Position numbers and translations under genes: made by a program. Below, piece by piece: positions 58,539 to 64,000 of a stretch of 64,000 nt of DNA. The notes beneath the pieces were generated by a model that was not told the DNA's origin, did not search any database, and saw only the letters and a list, made by a program, of their open reading frames with translations. This stretch comes from CAYMND01 sp964465065 (GTDB lineage Bacteria > Acidobacteriota > Aminicenantia > UBA2199), in NCBI GenBank assembly GCA_964465065.1, contig CAYXHZ010000001.1:1-64000 (forward strand), in the 5' to 3' direction. How positions within the stretch are numbered: the first letter of the stretch is position 1; each line of letters opens with the position of its first letter.

Positions 58539-59723
58539 TCACTTGCCGTACTGTTCCAAAACGGCCAGCGATTTCGCCAGATCTCTTTCCATTTGCAACA
58601 GCTTTTCGGCGCTTTCGTAATACAGCGACAGTTCCAGGACATACTCGACCAGTGAGATCTCCCCCTTCTCGAAGGCTTTGGCGAGCAATGGGCTGTTGTC
58701 GAGTTCTCTGAGCAGGCTGCGGTAATCCTGAACGGACTTCTGCATGGAAACCACCTGCCCATGCAGATTTTTCAGCTGATTGTAGAACTGCAGCCGGCCG
58801 TCTTCTTCCAGACAGCGCGCCGCATCCAGGCTGGCCCTGGCGTAACGGAGCGTCTGCCTTCGGGAAAAAAGCGGTAGCGACAGGCCGACGCTCAGCCCGC
58901 TGAACCGTTCCCCGGCGACCGACTCGCTCATGAAGCCGACGGACAGTCTGGGCAGGTTCAAGGTCCTGTCCAGTTTCAGCTGGGTCTGCAAACGTTCGAC
59001 CTCTCCGCGCAGCCATTGCAGCTGCGGACTGTTCTTTTCGGCCCGGGCATACCAGAGTTGGAAGTCCTCGACAACGATGCCCGTACTGAACGCCGTATCC
59101 GCCAGATCGACGCTGCGGCCGCCGTTCAGGCGGGCCAATTCACCCGACAGCGCATTGATTTCGATCTCGCAGGCCTCGAGCTCTTTGCAAACGGCGAGCC
59201 GGTTCAGTTTCACCTTGTTGAGTTCCAGAATGTTGGCTTCACCGCTGGAGAATTTGCTTTCGAAGGCCGCCGCCACATTTTGGGCATGGTCCAGACGTTT
59301 ACGCAATTCCAAGCGCCGGGCGTTGTGGTAGACGAGATCCAAACAGATCGTACGTGCCTCCAGCAGCAGTTCCCGGCGCTGCTTCTGCCATTCCCGGTCC
59401 AGCTGCCGGCCGTTTTCTGTGGCCAGTCGCCCCCGGTAGAAATAGGCCGACGGGAAATCCAGCATCTGCCGGATGCCGAAGTCGGTACGCCGACCCAATG
59501 CGGATGGACTGCCGCGCAGAAAACCCAGCTCGATTTCGGGATCCTCCGGATAGGTGCCGATGCGCGTCCCGATCTTGGCGGCCTCGGTCTGCCGGTACAG
59601 GGCCCTGAGCGTGGTGTTGTTCTGTTCGATCTGGTCGACAATCCGGTCGACCTGATCCTGGGCCGGAGAACCGATGGCGGCCAGGATGACGATCAAGATG
59701 AAAGACAAGATTTTTTCGTTCAT
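58539..59723 (-). CDS. Outer-membrane efflux channel (TolC/CusC family)
   Basis: A 394-aa TolC-family protein with a signal peptide (ending near IGSPAQ). It shows the two-fold helical repeat typical of the family, for example long heptad-rich helices at about 105-205 and 290-390, and the strand-forming segments DPEIELGFLRGSP and LPRLSVGFMSES. ATG 59723 overlaps the RND gene stop by 4 nt (ATGA). It is the exit duct of the tripartite pump encoded upstream. Confidence 0.88.
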   Translation of the reverse strand: MNEKILSFILIVILAAIGSPAQDQVDRIVDQIEQNNTTLRALYRQTEAAKIGTRIGTYPEDPEIELGFLRGSPSALGRRTDFGIRQMLDFPSAYFYRGRLATENGRQLDREWQKQRRELLLEARTICLDLVYHNARRLELRKRLDHAQNVAAAFESKFSSGEANILELNKVKLNRLAVCKELEACEIEINALSGELARLNGGRSVDLADTAFSTGIVVEDFQLWYARAEKNSPQLQWLRGEVERLQTQLKLDRTLNLPRLSVGFMSESVAGERFSGLSVGLSLPLFSRRQTLRYARASLDAARCLEEDGRLQFYNQLKNLHGQVVSMQKSVQDYRSLLRELDNSPLLAKAFEKGEISLVEYVLELSLYYESAEKLLQMERDLAKSLAVLEQYGK

Positions 59724-62700
59724 TTTTCCCCCGTTTCGCATGCGCTGCGCTTGCGGAATATGCTGTACACGACCGGTACGAAATAGGCATTGAGCAGAGT
59801 CGAAGTCAATAAGCCGCCTAAAATCACTTTGGCCATGGGACTCTGGATTTCGTTACCGGACAGATTGCCCTTCAAGGCCAGTGGTATCAGGGCCAGCGCC
59901 GAAGTGAGGGCCGTCATCAGGATGGGACTCAAGCGCTCCAGCGAGCCCCGGGTCACGGTCTCGACAAGCGAGCAGCCTTGCTCCTGCATGGACTGGTAAT
60001 TGGAGACCAGCAGGATGCCGTTGCGGGTGGCGATGCCGAACAGGGTGATGAAACCGATGATGGCCGGAATACTCAGCGTGGCCGAGGCGAAATAAATGGA
60101 AAAGACCCCGCCGATCAGGGCCAATGGCAGGTTGAGCAGGATGATGGCCGCCAGTCTGGCGTCTTGGAATTCGATGAACAGGAGCAGAAAAATGACGACG
60201 ATGGACAGGATCGAAGTCAGCAGGAGAGTCAGCGAAGCCCGGGCCTCGCTCTCGAACTGGCCGCCGTATTCGATACGGTAGCCTTTGGGCAAAACGACCC
60301 GTTGCGAGATGCGCTGCCGGATGTCGCCGACGACACTGCGCAAATCCCGCTCCGAAACATTTGCGGACACGACGATCTTGCGTTGGACATTCTCGCGGCT
60401 GATGGCGCTGGGTCCGGCGACGGACACCACATCGGCCACCTGCTCCAGGGGCACCATGCGCCCATCCCCGGTGTCGATCGGAGCCGAACGGATACCGTCG
60501 ATGGTCTCGGTGTAATCCGGATTCAGGCGCAGCACCAGATCGAAGCGCATCTGGCCCTCGTAGATATCGGACAGCCTTTCGCCGGAGAAAGCGTGATCGA
60601 CGAACTCGTTGAAGCGTGCGACGGTGATGCCGTAGGCCGCCAGCATGCCCCGGTTGGCCCGAATCTGGATCTGCGGGATTTCCACCTGCTGCTCGACCGT
60701 CACATCGACCAGACCGCCGACATCGACCAGGGCGTTTTTAACCTGGTTGCCGAACCGGAAGAGCTGGTGCAGGTCGCCGCCGAAAATCTTGATGGCGATG
60801 TTGGCCCGTGTACCGGAAAGCATGTGGTCGATGCGATGCCCCAGTGGCTGGCCAACCGTCGAAGCGATGCCCGGAATGGCTGCCAAACGGGCCCGGATAT
60901 CCGCCAGAAACGCTTCTCGGCTGCGTTCCTTGAGGGTGAAGTTGACATCGATCTCGGCGCTGTTGACCGTCTGTGAATGCTCGTCCAGTTCCCCGCGACC
61001 GGTGCGCCGCGCCGTGCTGACGATCTCGGCGACCGACAACAGTTCTTTTTCGACCAGATTGCCCAGACGGTTGCTTTCTTCCAGGGATGTCCCCGGACTG
61101 CAGATAACCGACAGGGTCAGCGAACCCTCGTTGAATTCGGGAAGGAAACTGCGCCCCATGGTGGAAAAGACGATCAGAGAACCGGCGCACAATCCCAGGG
61201 CGACGGCGATCACCGCTTTCTTGTGTTCCAGGGTCCAGACCAGCGACTTTCCGTAAGCGGACAGGAGTTTGCGGGTGAGCCAGCGCTCTTTCGCATTTTT
61301 TCTCAGGAAGGCTTCGTCGCTCAGAAACAACCTGCACAGCAGCGGCGTCAGGGTCATGGCCACGATGAGCGAAATGAACAGGGAGACCACGAAGGAAATG
61401 CCCAGGGGTTTGAGCATGCGGCCTTCCATACCGGTCAGGAAAAACAAGGGCAGGAAAGCGACGATGATGATCAGGGTGGCGTTGAGGACGGAGGCGCGGA
61501 TCTCCTTGGAGGCCTCGAAAACGACGGACAGGGCCGGCTCCCGCTCCGATGCGGGCTTCTGCAAATTCTGCCGCAGACGCCGGTACACGTTTTCCACATC
61601 GATGATGGCGTCGTCCACCAGAGAACCGATGGCGATGGCCATACCGCCCAGGCTCATGGTGTTGATGCTGAGTCCCAGCCAGTCGAGAACGATGATCGAA
61701 CCCAGCAGGGATATCGGCATGGCGACCAGAGAAATGAGCGGCGTACGCACTCCCCCCAGAAACAGGAACAGGATGAAGACCACAAAGACCGAACCTTCCA
61801 GCAGCGCCTGTTTGACATTGCCGATCGAAGTCTCGATGAAATCGGCCTGACGGAATATCTTGGTGTCCAACCGGACATCGTCGGGCAAGGTCCGGCCCAG
61901 TTCGGCGAGATTGGCCTCTATCCGCCTGGTCAGGCCCAGGGTGTTGGTGTTGGGCTGTTTGGAAACGGAAATGATGATGGCCGGACGGCCATTTTCCGAA
62001 GCGTAGCCCATCTTGGGCGCCCCGGCTATTCCGACCTGGGCGACATCCGCCACGCAGACCGGTTTCCCTTGGCGGAATTTGATCAAGGCTTCCCCCAGGG
62101 ATTCGATGGCGGAGGTTCTGGCCATGCCTCTCACGACATACTCGTTGCCGTACTGCCGGACCACCCCTCCGGCGGAATTATGACTCATACTCGCGCAGAC
62201 TTCGGCCAACTCAGCCAGCGACACGCCGAAAGCGAACATTTTCTGCGGATCGGCCAGGACCTGATACTGTTTGAAATCGCCGCCGATGATGGTCACCTGG
62301 GAAACACCGCCGGTAGCCAGCAGCAGCGGTTTGACCTGCCATTCGGCCATGGTGCGCAGATCCATCAGGCTAGTCTTTTCCGCCTGCAGACCGATGAAAA
62401 ACATCTCGCCCATAACGCTCGACTGCGGCGCCATGGTCGGCAGACCCACCCCCAGCGGCATCTGCATAGCTACCGTGTTGAGCTTCTCGCTGACGATCTG
62501 CCGGGCCTTGAAGATATCGGTCCCCCAGTCGAACTCCACCCAGACAAAGGAAAATCCCTGGGCCGAGGTCGAACGCACCCGGCGCACATCGGTGGCACCG
62601 TTGACGGCCGTCTCGATTGGAAAAGTCACCAGGCGTTCCACCTCTTCGGCCGCCATGCCGTGAGCGTCGGTCATGACCACCACCGTCGGGGCCGTCAGGT

Positions 62701-62821
62701 CCGGAAAGACATCGACATCCATGTTCAGGGCGATATATGCCCCCAGGACGACGATCACAAGAGTGGCCAGGATTACCAGCAAGGGATTGTTGAGAGAAAA
62801 TTTGATGATACGGTTGAGCAT
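59720..62821 (-). CDS. RND efflux pump, heavy-metal (CusA/CzcA) type
   Basis: A 1033-aa inner-membrane proton antiporter with the RND 2 x 6 TM plan. Start MLNRIIKFSLNNPLLVI; N-terminal NMDVDVFPDLTAPTVVVMTDAHG is typical of the metal/HME branch. TM4 reads GGMAIAIGSLVDDAIIDVENVYRR, with adjacent Asp residues in the proton relay. I cannot see which metal is carried; the Met triad of CusA is not obvious. Ends within the TolC-like gene start; preceded 14 nt upstream by the adaptor gene. Confidence 0.92.
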   Translation of the reverse strand: MLNRIIKFSLNNPLLVILATLVIVVLGAYIALNMDVDVFPDLTAPTVVVMTDAHGMAAEEVERLVTFPIETAVNGATDVRRVRSTSAQGFSFVWVEFDWGTDIFKARQIVSEKLNTVAMQMPLGVGLPTMAPQSSVMGEMFFIGLQAEKTSLMDLRTMAEWQVKPLLLATGGVSQVTIIGGDFKQYQVLADPQKMFAFGVSLAELAEVCASMSHNSAGGVVRQYGNEYVVRGMARTSAIESLGEALIKFRQGKPVCVADVAQVGIAGAPKMGYASENGRPAIIISVSKQPNTNTLGLTRRIEANLAELGRTLPDDVRLDTKIFRQADFIETSIGNVKQALLEGSVFVVFILFLFLGGVRTPLISLVAMPISLLGSIIVLDWLGLSINTMSLGGMAIAIGSLVDDAIIDVENVYRRLRQNLQKPASEREPALSVVFEASKEIRASVLNATLIIIVAFLPLFFLTGMEGRMLKPLGISFVVSLFISLIVAMTLTPLLCRLFLSDEAFLRKNAKERWLTRKLLSAYGKSLVWTLEHKKAVIAVALGLCAGSLIVFSTMGRSFLPEFNEGSLTLSVICSPGTSLEESNRLGNLVEKELLSVAEIVSTARRTGRGELDEHSQTVNSAEIDVNFTLKERSREAFLADIRARLAAIPGIASTVGQPLGHRIDHMLSGTRANIAIKIFGGDLHQLFRFGNQVKNALVDVGGLVDVTVEQQVEIPQIQIRANRGMLAAYGITVARFNEFVDHAFSGERLSDIYEGQMRFDLVLRLNPDYTETIDGIRSAPIDTGDGRMVPLEQVADVVSVAGPSAISRENVQRKIVVSANVSERDLRSVVGDIRQRISQRVVLPKGYRIEYGGQFESEARASLTLLLTSILSIVVIFLLLFIEFQDARLAAIILLNLPLALIGGVFSIYFASATLSIPAIIGFITLFGIATRNGILLVSNYQSMQEQGCSLVETVTRGSLERLSPILMTALTSALALIPLALKGNLSGNEIQSPMAKVILGGLLTSTLLNAYFVPVVYSIFRKRSACETGEK

Positions 62822-62835
62822 GGTGTTCCACCATA

Positions 62836-64000
62836 TCAGTGCACGTGCCCGGAATGGGCGTCGAGGGTATTGGACGCCTGGGCCAGTTTCACCCATACCG
62901 CGCCTTTGCTGACCACGCGTTCAGTCGGAGCCAGCCCGGACAGGACCTCCGTGAACAGACCGTCGCCGACACCCAGGGTGATTTCCCGCTTCTCGAACTG
63001 TTCCGGATTGATCTGAACGAAGATATAGAAGTTGCCCTGTTCCTCCAGAATTGCCGAATCGGCGACGCTCAAGGTCCCATGACGACCGGCTGTACTGAGG
63101 TAGATCTCGACAAACCCGCCCGGAAGGAGGCCGGCGGTATTGTCGACCTGAACGCTGACGGGGATGCGGTAATTGCCGGTGTCAGCGCTCTGACCGTAGG
63201 AGAGAATCTTGCCGTTCAGCTGTTGCAGGGTATAGGTCTTGTTGTCGTGCAGGGTACGGAACTTGGCCGAGACGACAGAAGCCAGAAGCGGAGCGTACTT
63301 TGGGCGCACATCGGCCCGCAGCAGCAGGGTACGGTTCTGGGAAACGGTAAGGATCGCTTGGCCGGCCTCGACGTACTGGCCATTCTGGACCAGGACCTGG
63401 CGGATGAATCCGCTCAACGGGCTGGTCGCGATCTGGCTGTCGGCCACGACACCCTGGTTCAGGTTGTCGAACACGGCCTTGGCGTTGTCGTACTCGTTTC
63501 TGGCCTTGAGCAGATCTTTGTCGGAAACGATTCGCTCCTTGGCCAGGTCCCGGCTCCGTTCGTACTCGGATCGGGCCCGATGATAATTGTTTCTGGCTTC
63601 GGCGAAACGCACCGCCATGTTGTTGTCGGTCAGGCCTCCGCCCGATATGGAAAAGAGTCGCTGGCCGGCGCTCACGTTCTTCCCTTCCAGAACCTGCCCT
63701 TCGCTGAAACGGACCAGGCCGCTCGATCTGGCGGTGACGATGGCCTCGTCCCCCTGGGCGGGTTGAATCTGCGCCGTCGTCTTGATCACCTGGCCCAGGC
63801 TCCCCGACTGCGGCAGGGACGTGGCAAAATCGACCTTCCAGGATTTTTCCTTGGTGAAGGTCACCAGTTGGGCGTTTTCGGGCTGAGGTTCATGGTCGGC
63901 ATGGGCCTCCTCCTCAGTTTTGTAGACCCGAACGTCGTCGATCCGTATGCGGTCGCCGTCGGCCGTCTGCAGAAGCAGGACTCCTTGACCGGCGTATTTC
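62836..64000 (-). CDS. RND periplasmic adaptor (membrane fusion protein), partial
   Basis: The 3' part of an adaptor gene; the frame is open to the window edge, so the N-terminus is missing. The readable 388 codons hold a barrel-sandwich/lipoyl part (EAIVTARSSGLVRFSEGQVLEGKNVSAGQ), a helical hairpin with YHRARSEYERSRDLAKERIVSDKDLLKARNEY, the second lipoyl half (SPLSGFIRQVLVQNGQYVEAGQ), a beta-barrel and a membrane-proximal domain. The edge region has EEEAHADHEP and the C-terminus ends DAHSGHVH; these His-rich bits suit a metal efflux system. Confidence 0.88.
   Translation of the reverse strand, partial: KYAGQGVLLLQTADGDRIRIDDVRVYKTEEEAHADHEPQPENAQLVTFTKEKSWKVDFATSLPQSGSLGQVIKTTAQIQPAQGDEAIVTARSSGLVRFSEGQVLEGKNVSAGQRLFSISGGGLTDNNMAVRFAEARNNYHRARSEYERSRDLAKERIVSDKDLLKARNEYDNAKAVFDNLNQGVVADSQIATSPLSGFIRQVLVQNGQYVEAGQAILTVSQNRTLLLRADVRPKYAPLLASVVSAKFRTLHDNKTYTLQQLNGKILSYGQSADTGNYRIPVSVQVDNTAGLLPGGFVEIYLSTAGRHGTLSVADSAILEEQGNFYIFVQINPEQFEKREITLGVGDGLFTEVLSGLAPTERVVSKGAVWVKLAQASNTLDAHSGHVH

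Noticed and set aside
60977..63016. A 679-codon plus-strand open frame
   Set aside because: Antisense to the RND pump; His/Gln/Gly-rich shadow.
1..64000. tRNA or rRNA genes, prophage or plasmid origin
   Set aside because: I looked for cloverleaf-like ends, rRNA-like conserved blocks, integrase or phage structural genes and found none I could support.

Overview
The window comes from a Gram-negative (two-membrane) bacterium of moderately high GC. It carries a full Tol-Pal envelope system, Pal and other lipoproteins, a SurA-type chaperone, an RND efflux pump with its outer-membrane channel, and type IV pilus minor pilins. The gene mix (archaeal-type prolyl-tRNA synthetase, MglA-like Ras GTPase, PPi-type phosphofructokinase, SpoIIE-type phosphatase, TrmB-family regulator, very large TPR and sigma-54 regulators) is what one meets in Acidobacteriota/Aminicenantes-like or other deeply branching lineages. 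This placement is an inference; there is no rRNA or other decisive marker here. Two 100-base N runs (48960-49059 and 54158-54257) show it is a draft scaffold.

Layout. 1-3071: an NSS-type sodium symporter and a secreted M28 peptidase. 3079-4058: a REP-associated tyrosine transposase cassette bounded by perfect 26-bp inverted repeats, filling the gap between the peptidase and pfp. 4078-9816 (minus): pfp, an RNase D-like exonuclease, a membrane alkaline-phosphatase-fold protein, a zinc-ribbon/FHA protein and proS. 10080-18166 (plus): rplS-rnhB, a 1051-aa TPR protein and a 1263-aa sigma-54 activator in one tight run. 18199-24900: manC, glutaredoxin, phosphodiesterase, CBS/CorC-type membrane protein, era, and on the minus strand a membrane-anchored orphan, sdaA and a lone histidine kinase. 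25132-32146 (plus): ileS-lspA-lgt-rluD, then two peptidyl-prolyl isomerase/chaperone genes. 32165-41822 (minus): one long run tolQ-tolR-tolA-tolB-pal-cpoB-ssb-mglA-like and three exported proteins. 42349-44990 (minus): rnc and a SpoIIE-type phosphatase. 45382-52621 (plus): minor pilins fimT-pilV-pilW-pilX-pilY1 and a lipoprotein, behind a good sigma-54 promoter match. 52708-58370: exported orphans, two small membrane proteins, a Cys-rich lipoprotein, and a TrmB-like regulator with a palindromic operator followed by a class III aminotransferase. 58539-64000 (minus): an RND metal-efflux-type tripartite pump whose adaptor gene runs off the end.

How the parts fit. Envelope biogenesis dominates: lipoprotein maturation (lspA, lgt), periplasmic folding (two parvulin/SurA proteins), Tol-Pal constriction, pili and efflux. 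A recurring regulatory feature is a sigma-70 -10 hexamer placed only 6-8 nt before an ATG with no Shine-Dalgarno sequence (nine genes), predicting many leaderless mRNAs, while genes inside operons have normal GGAGG-type sites. The best candidates for new biology are the MglA-like GTPase with a long extra C-terminal half inside the Tol-Pal operon, the giant sigma-54 activator paired with a TPR protein, the leaderless-promoter pattern, and a degenerate heptamer repeat found at gene 3' ends next to the transposase cassette and next to an assembly gap.
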